A stretch of DNA of 35,511 bases from Syntrophomonas sp. UBA5314 (GTDB lineage Bacteria; Bacillota; Syntrophomonadia; Syntrophomonadales; Syntrophomonadaceae). Location of the stretch: assembly GCA_002410325.1 (NCBI GenBank), contig DHRK01000004.1, forward strand, positions 10,301 through 45,811, read 5' to 3'. Numbering within the stretch: the first letter of the stretch is position 1; the number at the start of each line of letters is the position of its first letter. A program made the translations under genes and the position numbers. Of this stretch, positions 1 through 8,193 are shown in pieces. Under the pieces are notes generated by a model. That model searched no databases, was not told the origin of the DNA, and saw only the letters and a list, made by a program, of their open reading frames with translations.

Positions 1-95
1 CTCCGCCTTGTACTTCAAAAAAAGCTGCTCTATGAACACAATATACCGAATGTTGTACTGGTACTGTTAATACAAACTTTTTTTGCCATATGCTA

Positions 96-124
96 TTGTA
101 TTTATGGATAGTTTAGTGTAATAT
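96..124 (+). promoter_or_regulatory. candidate sigma-A promoter for the first XRE gene
   Basis: TTGTAT at 96-101 is followed after 17 bases by TAATAT at 119-124, which would start transcription about 24 bases before the ATG at 155. Each hexamer matches the vegetative consensus only in part. The upstream 1-95 region is AT-rich and holds no recognisable gene. Confidence 0.4.
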
Positions 125-154
125 TTCACCATAATAAAGCTTCAGAGGTGGACA

Positions 155-607
155 ATGGATAGAAGAAGCGTGATCAGGGAGATAAGCCAGCACATGAAAC
201 TGATCCGGGTAGAGATGAATTATTCCCAGGATCAGATGGCCGAGATCCTGGGCCTTTCCAAAAAAACCCTGGTCGATATTGAGAAAGGGCGTAAAAACGC
301 CAGTTGGCCGGTTGTAGTGGCAGTTTGCGCATTAATGCCGGAGAGTGAGATTATCCGCGGGCTTTTGGGGGAAGACCCCCTTTCTTACCTTCAGGTTTTA
401 ATCCGCGATAGTATTTATACCCCCAAATTCAGAACCATGGGCGGTAAAGCATGGTGGAACGACGTGGCCAGCGCCGGAAGCTTTCGCATCCAGCAAAACA
501 TAATCAGCAGTCACTACCGGATTCTGGATGCAGACAATTACCGGTGGTTCAGCACTTTTAGCAAAGACCAGGCCTTGAAATGCCTGTCTGAATTAAGCAG
601 CGACTGA
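155..607 (+). CDS. XRE-family DNA-binding regulator
   Basis: A 150-residue protein with an N-terminal lambda-repressor-like helix-turn-helix at about residues 12-65. It contains the typical stretch 'YSQDQMAEILGLSKKTLVDIEKG' split over helices 2-4, with the canonical Q, A, LG and E positions. The C-terminal 85 residues match nothing I recognise and may be an effector or dimerisation part. GAGGTGG at 145-151 precedes the ATG. The stop is 12 bases before the next gene, a small membrane protein, so the two form an operon that ends at the terminator at 1098-1136. By analogy with other XRE/membrane-protein pairs, it probably controls its own operon. The HTH call is firm; the target is unknown. Confidence 0.85.
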   Translation: MDRRSVIREISQHMKLIRVEMNYSQDQMAEILGLSKKTLVDIEKGRKNASWPVVVAVCALMPESEIIRGLLGEDPLSYLQVLIRDSIYTPKFRTMGGKAWWNDVASAGSFRIQQNIISSHYRILDADNYRWFSTFSKDQALKCLSELSSD

Positions 608-619
608 GGAGGGAGCGGC

Positions 620-991
620 ATGTTCGACAACCCGGCCAGGAGAATCCGCGCCTTGAGATACGGAGCACGGGCGGTTCTGCTGATTGTGACCACTTTTTGG
701 TTTGTGTTTGCCCTGCTGTCCGGGGCGGAACAATACGGAGGAGGATTTAGCGGCGTGGTCAGGAATTCCCCCAACGCCCTGCCCTGGCTGGTCCTGTACC
801 TGATCAATATAGCGGCCTGGAAATACGAGCATATCGGGGGCGCTCTCCTCATCGCCTGCGCCCTCTTCATGACCTTGGCCTTTGATGTCCTGGAAGGCAA
901 CTGGGGCATCCTCTGGATCGCGGTGGTCCCCCTGCTCATGCTGGGAACGACCTTCGTATACTGCGCTTTCAGGTCAAAACAGCTTTTATGA
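620..991 (+). CDS. small four-helix membrane protein of unknown function
   Basis: 123 residues with four predicted membrane-spanning stretches at roughly 15-37, 52-68, 72-90 and 95-115, and basic residues at both ends. GAGGAGGG lies 8 bases before the ATG. It sits directly after the XRE gene with only 12 bases between them, so the two are probably co-transcribed. No enzymatic motif is visible. The lone acidic residues between helices give no clear clue to a transported substrate. It could be an uncharacterised DUF family; I do not recognise a specific one. Confidence 0.75.
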   Translation: MFDNPARRIRALRYGARAVLLIVTTFWFVFALLSGAEQYGGGFSGVVRNSPNALPWLVLYLINIAAWKYEHIGGALLIACALFMTLAFDVLEGNWGILWIAVVPLLMLGTTFVYCAFRSKQLL

Positions 992-1097
992 CTACCCCCA
1001 ACCGGCACCTTGCGTAAACAGTCGTCAAGCGGCTCTGACCGAAATAAAATTTTGGGCGGTAAAAACGGCCTTAGCGGCCAAGTTAACTGATATGTAA

Positions 1098-1136
1098 CCT
1101 GCCTTACAAAAATGTTTGAAGGCGGGTTTTTATTTT
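1098..1136 (+). terminator. rho-independent terminator of the XRE/membrane operon
   Basis: CCTGCCTT (1098-1105) pairs with AAGGCGGG (1119-1126) across a 13-base loop, with one G-U pair. It is followed directly by TTTTTATTTT. Confidence 0.8.
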
Positions 1137-1279
1137 GGCCCGGGGTGAAAGTTATTTAATGTTAAACGCATATATTTTATTGATAAACAATAAATTTATA
1201 TTGTATATCGGCAAGTCCCGGGTTATACTGCAATGAATGCGGGAGGGTTTCAACCTTAATTTAAGAAGGGATGAGTTGT

Positions 1280-1729
1280 ATGTGGAATGACCAAAAATCA
1301 ATCGCTTTAACCAAGTTCTGCATTCTGTTTTTTATGGCGGCGCTGTTTACCACCGTGGCGGCCGCCCCCTGGCTGCTGCGCTGGTTTTTTGACTTTTGGC
1401 GTCCCGACCTGGTGGGAACCGAGAACTTCTTTCGCGCCACCATCTATGTCGGCTCTATTCCGGCAGCCTATCTGCTCTACGAACTCCTGGCCCTGATTCG
1501 CCGCATCCAGGCTGATCAGGTGTTCATAAACGGGAATGTGGAACTCCTCAGACGAATTTCGTGGACCTGCTTCATGGGAGCGGGCCTCGCCGCCGTCTCA
1601 GCCTATTATTATTTGCCATGGTTGTTTTTGGCCGCAGCCGCCGCTTTTATGGGCTTGATCGTGCGGGTGGTCAAAAACGTAGTAGCCAAGGCGGTGGAGC
1701 TGCAGGATGAAGTGGACTCCATTATATAA
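1280..1729 (+). CDS. DUF2975-family membrane protein (YoaS-like)
   Basis: About 149 residues with four membrane segments (roughly 10-33, 48-68, 92-112 and 114-132) and a short charged C-terminus, as in DUF2975 proteins. That family in Bacillus (YoaS) sits next to a tiny XRE regulator, and here too the next gene is one. I chose ATG 1280 because GAAGGG at 1265-1270 is correctly spaced from it. The ATG at 1271 abuts that site. A 140-base AT-rich region upstream (1137-1270) presumably holds its promoter. Function is unknown; the pairing suggests the regulator and the membrane protein act together. Confidence 0.75.
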   Translation: MWNDQKSIALTKFCILFFMAALFTTVAAAPWLLRWFFDFWRPDLVGTENFFRATIYVGSIPAAYLLYELLALIRRIQADQVFINGNVELLRRISWTCFMGAGLAAVSAYYYLPWLFLAAAAAFMGLIVRVVKNVVAKAVELQDEVDSII

Positions 1730-1748
1730 GGGAAAGGAGGATGGCGGC

Positions 1749-1988
1749 ATGCCTATCATTGTAAATCTCGATGTAATGATGGCCAAAAGAAAAATATCTT
1801 CAGGTGAACTGGCCGAGAAGATCGGTATCAGCCAGGCCAATCTCTCCATCCTGAAAACCGGCAAGGCCAAAGCGATGCGCTTCTCCACCATGGAGGCCAT
1901 TTGCCGGGCCCTGGACTGCCAGCCCGGGGACATTCTGGAATATAGAGAAGAACAAGGAGGCAGGTTAAATGAACGAGCACCATCCTAA
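1749..1988 (+). CDS. small XRE/Cro regulator (YozG-like)
   Basis: 79 residues, nearly all helix-turn-helix. The start 'MPIIVNLDVMMAKRK' followed by 'GELAEKIGISQANLSILKTG' and 'STMEAICRALDCQPGDIL' is typical of the compact Cro/C1-type regulators that accompany DUF2975 proteins. AAAGGAGG at 1733-1740 fixes the start. Its last 20 bases overlap the start of the next gene, which implies translational coupling. Likely regulates this three-gene operon. Confidence 0.85.
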   Translation: MPIIVNLDVMMAKRKISSGELAEKIGISQANLSILKTGKAKAMRFSTMEAICRALDCQPGDILEYREEQGGRLNERAPS

Positions 1989-3621
1989 CCCGGACTGTTC
2001 CGCTTTGGCGGGCGAGCCGGCAGAATTCCCCGTCAGGGTAGCGCCCGCCCGGGCTAAAAGCGGCGTAAAGGAGCCTTTTGCGGTAGACCGGACCGACGGC
2101 CTTTTCGCCTTGCTGGCCTTTATTCTGGGATTTTATTTTGCACGCTGGGTGCTGTTTTCCTGGGCCGGCTGGGGAGTGACGGTGTTTACCCTGGTCTATT
2201 GCGCTTCGCTCACCCTTTACCTGGTAAAAAAGGGAGTGCCGATTCAAAAGGCCAGCTGGTTCTGGCTGGCAGTAGTCGTCTTGACCGGGATCAGCTTTTC
2301 CCTCTGGAGCAATAACGGCCTGGAACCCTGGCGCAGCCTGCTGTTATTGGGCAGCGCCGTATACTGGGTGCTTTCCGCCACCGGACGGCTCATCCTAGGC
2401 CAAACCAGCAATTGGATCGTTCTGGACGGCATCAACGGCTTTTTGGCAATTCCTTTCAGCAACTTCGGCAGCCAGTATAACAGCCTGGCCTTTCTGATCC
2501 GTAATAAAAGGACCCAGGCCAGCCAGATCTTGTCCATAGGTTTGGGCCTCATCATGACCCTGATAATAGCGGCAATGGTCATTCCCCTGCTGCTAAAAGC
2601 CGACAGCGGCGGCTTTACCATGCTTACCAGCGGAATTCTGAACTATATAAAGGAAATGAAACTTGGCGAATACCTGTTTCATGCCATCCTGGCGGTTCCC
2701 ATAGCCGCTTATATTTTTGGCCTGGCGGCGGGCAGCGCCCATAAACGGGGCTGTGACTCTTTCAAGGAGGACAGCACCCGGAAGTCCCTTTCCGCCTTGA
2801 GAATTTTGCCCCAGGCCACCGTTTATACCCTGCTGGGGCTCCTGTGCAGCCTGTATGTGCTGTTCATCGGCAGCCAACTCCCCTATTTTTTCTCCGCCTT
2901 TGCCGGGCAAAGACCTGAAGGCTGGCAAGTTTATTCCGAATACGCCCGGAGCGGTTTTTTTGAGTTGTGCCGCATCGCCGCCATCAACATTACCGTGCTG
3001 CTGATAGCCAATCTTCTCGGCAAAAACGCCCCTACCGTAAACGGCGCTAAAGCTTCGCCTGATGAGGCCGGTCCGAAGACTAATAGCCCGCAGCGCAACA
3101 AAATACTGAAAGTCCTCAACGCTTTGCTGGCCGCCCTGACCCTGCTGCTCATCGCCACCGCCATGAGCAAGATGTTCATGTATATCGGGGCTTACGGGCT
3201 GTCCATGCGGCGTCTGCTGCCCTGTTTTTTCATGGTCTTTTTAGCGGTCATATGCGGCGGGGTAATCGCCATGCAAAAATGGTCTTTTTCCATTGCCCGG
3301 CTGGGAGCGGTGGTGGGTGTGGCTATGCTGTGCGTTCTCTGCCTGGCTGATCCGGACGGTTTTGTCGCCCGCTACAACGCGGAACGCTACCTGACCGGAT
3401 CGCTCAGCGATTTTGATGTTGAAATTTTACGCCGCTCCGGACCCGCCGGAGTCGATTCAGCTTTGCAAGTATACGCGCAAACCGGTGATCAAGCTCTGCA
3501 GACGGAGTTGCAGGAGTATCTATTGGCCCAACAGCGACAGGCTGAAAAATTCAGCGGGCAGCATCAAGATAATCTGCAGCAAGCTCGGGCCCGGCAAAAA
3601 ATTGCGGAATATTCCTTCTGA
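1969..3621 (+). CDS. DUF4153/DUF4173-like polytopic membrane protein
   Basis: 550 residues with roughly twelve membrane segments between residues 45 and 465 and a soluble, Gln-rich tail. The motif 'DPDGFVARYNAERY' near residue 462 followed by a D..L..lG-like stretch matches the end of the DUF4153/4173 membrane domain. AAGGAGG precedes ATG 1969, and the start lies inside the upstream XRE gene, so the two are coupled. These families are often adjacent to small XRE regulators and DUF2975 proteins. Biochemical function is unknown. Confidence 0.75.
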   Translation: MNEHHPNPDCSALAGEPAEFPVRVAPARAKSGVKEPFAVDRTDGLFALLAFILGFYFARWVLFSWAGWGVTVFTLVYCASLTLYLVKKGVPIQKASWFWLAVVVLTGISFSLWSNNGLEPWRSLLLLGSAVYWVLSATGRLILGQTSNWIVLDGINGFLAIPFSNFGSQYNSLAFLIRNKRTQASQILSIGLGLIMTLIIAAMVIPLLLKADSGGFTMLTSGILNYIKEMKLGEYLFHAILAVPIAAYIFGLAAGSAHKRGCDSFKEDSTRKSLSALRILPQATVYTLLGLLCSLYVLFIGSQLPYFFSAFAGQRPEGWQVYSEYARSGFFELCRIAAINITVLLIANLLGKNAPTVNGAKASPDEAGPKTNSPQRNKILKVLNALLAALTLLLIATAMSKMFMYIGAYGLSMRRLLPCFFMVFLAVICGGVIAMQKWSFSIARLGAVVGVAMLCVLCLADPDGFVARYNAERYLTGSLSDFDVEILRRSGPAGVDSALQVYAQTGDQALQTELQEYLLAQQRQAEKFSGQHQDNLQQARARQKIAEYSF

Positions 3622-3716
3622 TAATAAGGGCGACTTTATAATTTTGTTATAAAATGGACGATATAAAAAATAGCCCCGGGGCAAAATAAGGCAAGAACTT
3701 ATTAGGAGGTGTCTTG

Positions 3717-3863
3717 ATGGAGAGAGCGCACCCAAAGGGAACCAGCGATTTTTTTAAAAAGATCAACAATAGCTCGATCAATCCCATTACCGATCCCAAA
3801 GAGGCTATTGACTTCTTTATGCCCCTCCCGGACGATGTCTATGAAAAATGGAGAACCAAATAG
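3717..3863 (+). CDS. 48-residue hypothetical protein
   Basis: ATG 3717 is preceded by a perfect AGGAGGT at 3703-3709 and opens a 48-residue frame ending at TAG 3863. The protein is polar and soluble (begins MERAHPKGTSDFFKK, ends DDVYEKWRTK) with no membrane segment. The strong ribosome-binding site and a stem-loop just after the stop support a real small gene. I recognise no family. Confidence 0.6.
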   Translation: MERAHPKGTSDFFKKINNSSINPITDPKEAIDFFMPLPDDVYEKWRTK

Positions 3864-3876
3864 GCCGGTGCATGCG

Positions 3877-3902
3877 AGGGGGCATAGGGCAACCTGCCCC
3901 CT
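3877..3902. terminator. stem-loop between convergent small genes
   Basis: AGGGGGCA (3877-3884) pairs perfectly with TGCCCCCT (3895-3902) around a 10-base loop. It lies between a + strand small gene and a convergent - strand gene, so it may stop both. Neither flank has a good T-run, so the terminator role is inferred. Confidence 0.5.
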
Positions 3903-3909
3903 TAAAATC

Positions 3910-4095
3910 CTAATATTTGCCCAGCTTCCTTGAAATTTCATCGAGCTTATCATATATGTTGGTCAGCAATATCATCATAAAACCGAGCATGACAAAAGTG
4001 ACCAGTTCCCTGGTAAAAAACGCGATGAGACCAAGTATAAACATGACTACTGTGTACAAGACCCGGTTGTTAAACAGATTAAACATATTATTCAT
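3910..4095 (-). CDS. 61-residue membrane protein
   Basis: Two hydrophobic segments (about residues 12-28 and 31-47) followed by a basic amphipathic tail ('YDKLDEISRKLGKY'). AAAAAGGAG sits 7 bases before the ATG, supporting expression. It is convergent with the 48-residue gene. No family recognised. Confidence 0.6.
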   Translation of the reverse strand: MNNMFNLFNNRVLYTVVMFILGLIAFFTRELVTFVMLGFMMILLTNIYDKLDEISRKLGKY

Positions 4096-4521
4096 AATTT
4101 CTCCTTTTTACCTTTAATATTCCATTCTATATTGTACACGATTTGCATCGACCAGCATATCATAGCCCTTTGACCTCGCTTACCTTCTTATGCTATTGCG
4201 ACATCATTCCGTAGTTAATTAAGCAAACATTTGCTCCCTATTTTCAGGCTATAATTACAAATTATACATAGGTACGCTATTTTATGACCCAATTGATCTT
4301 TTCATTCCACCATATTCGCCCTCCAGTTTCTTTCAATTCTCTTCTTCAAAGCGGGATATGACATTTGTCTTATCTATTTTTGGCATCTATGGATTTTACT
4401 GGTTCTGGCAGCACCCTGCCCAACCCGTTGTTCGTTCCCATTGATTCGACCTGGTAGTGAAGCTATCTGTGCTACATTTTTTTTAGAAATGTTCGGGCAC
4501 GATTTAGGAGATGGGGTTCAG
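4096..4521. other. intergenic region, no gene seen
   Basis: 426 bases between divergent genes. TATAAT at 4250-4255 could be a -10 box on the + strand but has no good -35 partner at 17 bases. No hairpin, repeat or RNA motif was recognised. Confidence 0.4.
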
Positions 4522-6684
4522 ATGAAAGTTGAACATAAAGCCAAAAAACACCTTCAAAGCGAATTAGGCAGGCTGCAGCATATACTTATTGATCTTGAAC
4601 GTAGCAGGCAGTTATTCAGCGCAGGATTGGACCGGGAGCTTTTCTCCACCGGCAGTTCTGATTCGTTCTTCAGTTACGGTTACGAACCCCAACCACCGTC
4701 TGATCATTTAACTCAATATCATATTTCCGAGCTTATCGACATGTCCATACTCTACGAATTATTCGATTTATTCTATGACATTACGAAAATACCCTACACC
4801 ATCGTCGACTATAATACGAAACTACTGAGGGGGAAAGGGTGGCAGAATATCTGCGCTCAATTTCACCGGGTATGTCCTAAGGCGAAAGAAAAGTGCATAA
4901 AAAGTGATCGCTATATATTCACTCATTATCAAGGTAAACCTTACGTTGGGTACAAGTGTTTAAACGGGCTTATGGATTATGGCGCTCCCATTATAGTGGA
5001 AGGCCAATACCTGGCCAGCATCTATTCAGGGCAGTTTTTCCATGAACCGCCCGATGAAGCATTCTTCCGTCAGCAGGCTAAAGAATTGGGAGTGGACGAA
5101 AAGGCTTATATGGAAGCTGTGGCTCAAGTTCCAATAGTGCCGGAAAGTTATATAGCATTAATTATGGAGTTTTACGCGAAGCTGGGGCAGATCTTCGCGT
5201 CCATAGGGTTGGAGCGGCTGCGCCAGATCGAATCAGCCAATCAAGCGATCCGGGAACATGAGGAAAGCTACAAGCTGATCCTGGAGGCCAGCACCGATGG
5301 TTTCTGGCACTGGGACATCCAGACCGACCAGATCAATATAAGCCCGCAGTTGGCTGCTCTATTAGGCTACCCGGCCGAAGAAAGGCCGTTTACTTTTAAT
5401 GCCTGGAAGGCTCTCGTTCATCCTCAAGACATAAATTCCACCCTGGCAGCCCTTTACCGCCATATGGATTGCAAAACCCCGAAGTTCCAGGTGGAACACC
5501 GGATTATGACCAGGACGGGAAAATATATTTGGGTATTAAGCCGTGGCAAGGTAATAGCCCGTGATAAACTGGGTCGGCCGCTGCGCATGGCTTGCACCTG
5601 CTTTGACATCTCCGACCGTAAACAAACCGAAACCGCCCTGCGCATGTCAGAAGACCGGTTTGCCAAAGCTTTCAACGCCAGCCCGGTTTCGATGTGCATA
5701 TCCACCCTGGAAGACGGCCGCCTGATTGCGGTAAACGATAGCTTTTGCGCTACTCTCGGTTACAAAAGAGAAGAGATTATAGGCCGCACCAGCATAGAAA
5801 TCGGTCTTTGGAGAGATGATTATCCCCGTAACCAAATAACCGAACTGATTGCAGAGCAACTATCCGTCCGCGACGAAGAGATTCATTTCTTCAATGGTTC
5901 CGGCGAGGTAAGGCTGGGCGCTTATTCCGCGGAGGTATTCGAACTTGATGGCATACCCTGCATTTTAAACATTGTGATAGATATCACTGATAAAAGACAA
6001 ATAGAAATAGAAATGCTCCGTATGGACCGGCTCAATCTGGTAGGCGAAATGGCAGCCAGCATAGGCCACGAAATACGCAACCCGATGACCTCCATTCGCG
6101 GGTTTCTTCAGATATTTAGAGAAAAGTACGCTGAAGACCAGGAATTCCTTAACCTGATGATAGGTGAACTGGATCGGGCGAATTCAATAATCAGTGAATT
6201 CCTTTCTCTGGCCAAAAACAAAATGGTAGAATTAAAGCCCTTAAGATTGACTTCAATATTAAAGCACATTTATCCTTTGCTCCAGGCCAACGCTGCCCTC
6301 CAGGACAAAACCATAACCCTTGAAATAAGTGATGAACCCTATGTAATGCTGGACGAAAAAGAAATTCGCCAACTGCTGATCAACCTGGTCTATAATGGGC
6401 TCGAAGCGATGGATGCAGGTGGTTTTCTGACCATAAAAATACAGGGCCAGGGAGAAGATGTAATACTGTCCGTACACGACCAGGGGAAAGGCATGAAACA
6501 AGATATATTAAGTAAACTGGGCACTCCCTTCTTTACCACCAAGGAACATGGCACCGGGTTGGGATTGCCGGTCTGCTACGGGATAGCCGCCCGGCATAAC
6601 GCGAGAATTGAGTTCGATACCGGACCCGGGGGAACTACTTCTATGGTCTATTTCCCCAGCTTGCCCGAGCAGGCCATAATCTGA
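4522..6684 (+). CDS. PocR-PAS-PAS sensor histidine kinase
   Basis: About 720 residues, soluble, with no membrane segment. In order: a PocR-type ligand-binding domain (about 70-230) with several conserved-looking cysteines ('CPKAKEKC', 'YKCLNGL'); two PAS domains (about 246-365 and 375-500); a HisKA dimerisation/phosphoacceptor domain with 'GHEIRNP' and His516; and an HATPase domain with N box 'LLINLVYNGLEAMD', G1 'DQGKGM' and G2 'GTGLGL'. The kinase core resembles sporulation kinases of the KinA/KinE type. No response regulator gene is adjacent, which fits an orphan kinase feeding a phosphorelay. I chose ATG 4522, which has AGGAG upstream. The frame is also open from a TTG at 4441, but that start has no ribosome-binding site. 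Confidence 0.88.
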   Translation: MKVEHKAKKHLQSELGRLQHILIDLERSRQLFSAGLDRELFSTGSSDSFFSYGYEPQPPSDHLTQYHISELIDMSILYELFDLFYDITKIPYTIVDYNTKLLRGKGWQNICAQFHRVCPKAKEKCIKSDRYIFTHYQGKPYVGYKCLNGLMDYGAPIIVEGQYLASIYSGQFFHEPPDEAFFRQQAKELGVDEKAYMEAVAQVPIVPESYIALIMEFYAKLGQIFASIGLERLRQIESANQAIREHEESYKLILEASTDGFWHWDIQTDQINISPQLAALLGYPAEERPFTFNAWKALVHPQDINSTLAALYRHMDCKTPKFQVEHRIMTRTGKYIWVLSRGKVIARDKLGRPLRMACTCFDISDRKQTETALRMSEDRFAKAFNASPVSMCISTLEDGRLIAVNDSFCATLGYKREEIIGRTSIEIGLWRDDYPRNQITELIAEQLSVRDEEIHFFNGSGEVRLGAYSAEVFELDGIPCILNIVIDITDKRQIEIEMLRMDRLNLVGEMAASIGHEIRNPMTSIRGFLQIFREKYAEDQEFLNLMIGELDRANSIISEFLSLAKNKMVELKPLRLTSILKHIYPLLQANAALQDKTITLEISDEPYVMLDEKEIRQLLINLVYNGLEAMDAGGFLTIKIQGQGEDVILSVHDQGKGMKQDILSKLGTPFFTTKEHGTGLGLPVCYGIAARHNARIEFDTGPGGTTSMVYFPSLPEQAII

Positions 6685-6713
6685 TAGGTATTGGCTGTTC
6701 AGCCTCAAGGTCG

Positions 6714-6733
6714 GGCCCTATTGCTTCAGGGCC
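6714..6733. terminator. weak stem-loop after the kinase gene
   Basis: GGCCCT (6714-6719) pairs with AGGGCC (6728-6733), followed by TTGTT. It lies between the kinase and a convergent reductase gene. The T-run is short, so this is a weak terminator candidate. Confidence 0.35.
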
Positions 6734-6772
6734 TTGTTAAAGAGCCTTCCCGGTTAAGGAATACGCTTTTAG

Positions 6773-7729
6773 TTAATTCCCCCAAGGATTATACCGCGCT
6801 TCTACCTGCCGGACCATTTTTTCAGTTACCGGGGTGGGAATGTGCAGTTCCTTTCCCATGCGAAGGATCGCGGTTCCGAAAATATCTTCTTCTGCCTTGC
6901 CCCGCCCCTGTTCCAGGTCCCTTTGGAAGGAACTGCGGGCATCGTAGGGAGCAGCGCTGATAGTGGCTATCACCTGATCAATAAGAGCCATATCCAGATC
7001 TACGCCCTGTTTTTTCCCTAACTGGATAATTTCCTTCATCACCCCGGCTGCGTCTCTCTTCCCCTCCGGGTTGTCGATAACTTCACCAAAACTCATACCA
7101 TAGGCCGCTGTTACCAGGGCCAACGATCCTACCAGGAGGTATTTTTGCCAGATAGCCGCAAAGGGCTCGTCCACCCATTTAAAAACCAGACCCATAGCTT
7201 CGGTAAAGGATAGGAGTGCACCGGGATCAAAATCCGGGCAGTGCGGACTTGGTCCCAGTATTACATGTTTATTGGGGCCGTTTTGAACGACCTTTCCCGG
7301 CCTTTCAATATAGCTGGTGATATAGACGCAGGCTGGCAGCACGATGCCTTTATCCAGACACTTGCGGGCGCGTTCATATATGTCCAATCCATTGAGCAGC
7401 GGAACCAGCACCGTATTATCACCGATAAAAGGTTTTAAACCCTGCATGGCGGCTTCCAAATCATAGCTTTTTACACAAACCAGGCACAGATCGGGTCCGG
7501 GAAAAGACGACATATCATCTGACGCTCCGGCCGGTTGGCAGATGAAGGTATCGCCATTGCACTGCAAAATCAGCCCATTTTCCCGTATCTCCTGAAGATG
7601 CCGGCCCCGGGCTGCGAAATATACCCGGCGCCCGTCATGGTCCTTATGTAAAACATGGGCCATCCGGCCTCCAAAATAGCCGCCCACGCCCCCAATTCCT
7701 ACCACCCAGATCGTATTGACCGTTTGCAA
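6773..7729 (-). CDS. ketopantoate reductase-family oxidoreductase (PanE/ApbA-like)
   Basis: 318 residues, the usual length for the family. The N-terminus has the NADPH-binding glycine motif 'GIGGVGGYFGG' (about 11-21). There is a conserved lysine stretch 'CVKSYDLEAAMQGL' near residue 90 and an all-alpha C-terminal half with 'IWQKYLLVGSLAL' near 195, where the family normally has the catalytic Lys followed by Asn. That Asn is not obvious here, so the true substrate may not be 2-dehydropantoate. The start is TTG 7729, with GGGGTGAGG five bases upstream. The gene stands alone, convergent with the kinase, with no other pantothenate genes near. Confidence 0.75.
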   Translation of the reverse strand: MQTVNTIWVVGIGGVGGYFGGRMAHVLHKDHDGRRVYFAARGRHLQEIRENGLILQCNGDTFICQPAGASDDMSSFPGPDLCLVCVKSYDLEAAMQGLKPFIGDNTVLVPLLNGLDIYERARKCLDKGIVLPACVYITSYIERPGKVVQNGPNKHVILGPSPHCPDFDPGALLSFTEAMGLVFKWVDEPFAAIWQKYLLVGSLALVTAAYGMSFGEVIDNPEGKRDAAGVMKEIIQLGKKQGVDLDMALIDQVIATISAAPYDARSSFQRDLEQGRGKAEEDIFGTAILRMGKELHIPTPVTEKMVRQVEARYNPWGN

Positions 7730-8193
7730 TTAAGCCTCACCCCTTTAATAATCAGTGCAGAACATATCCGGGAAGTGATGGGTTACATTCTGACGCTTCA
7801 TAATAAGATATCTCACATTATCACCATTACATTTCACTGATAATATCATATCTTTGCTTTTCCTTAAAACGCTGAACCGATCAAAATAATTTTTTTACCC
7901 ACCCCGGAACTGGTCTCCCCACCTGCGCATATATATTCAGGAATAAAAATGAGGAAATTAGCTATGAAAAAAATGCTATGGCTGCTATTTAGCCTTTACC
8001 TTATTGCAACTGCCCTATCGAAAGTAAATTGAACAACTCTTCCGTAATGGGCCAGTTGTAGCCCAGACGTTGCGACTCTCCCAACAAATCTATCCATTTA
8101 TCCCATCATTTTGTAGACACCCGTATCCCTATCGCCTATACTGAACCAAAGATAAAACCATCGCAATTTAATATGTAAAGGGAGGGAAATATA
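7730..8193. other. intergenic region with a signal-peptide-like mini-ORF
   Basis: 464 bases. At 7964-8032 a frame of 22 codons (27 if started at ATG 7949) encodes a basic start and a hydrophobic run, MKKMLWLLFSLYLIATALSK, then stops. It looks like the beginning of a secreted or lipoprotein gene whose body is gone, or a leader peptide. Nothing else in the region resembles a gene. The last 15 bases carry the AAAGGGAGGG ribosome-binding site of the kelch gene. Confidence 0.35.
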
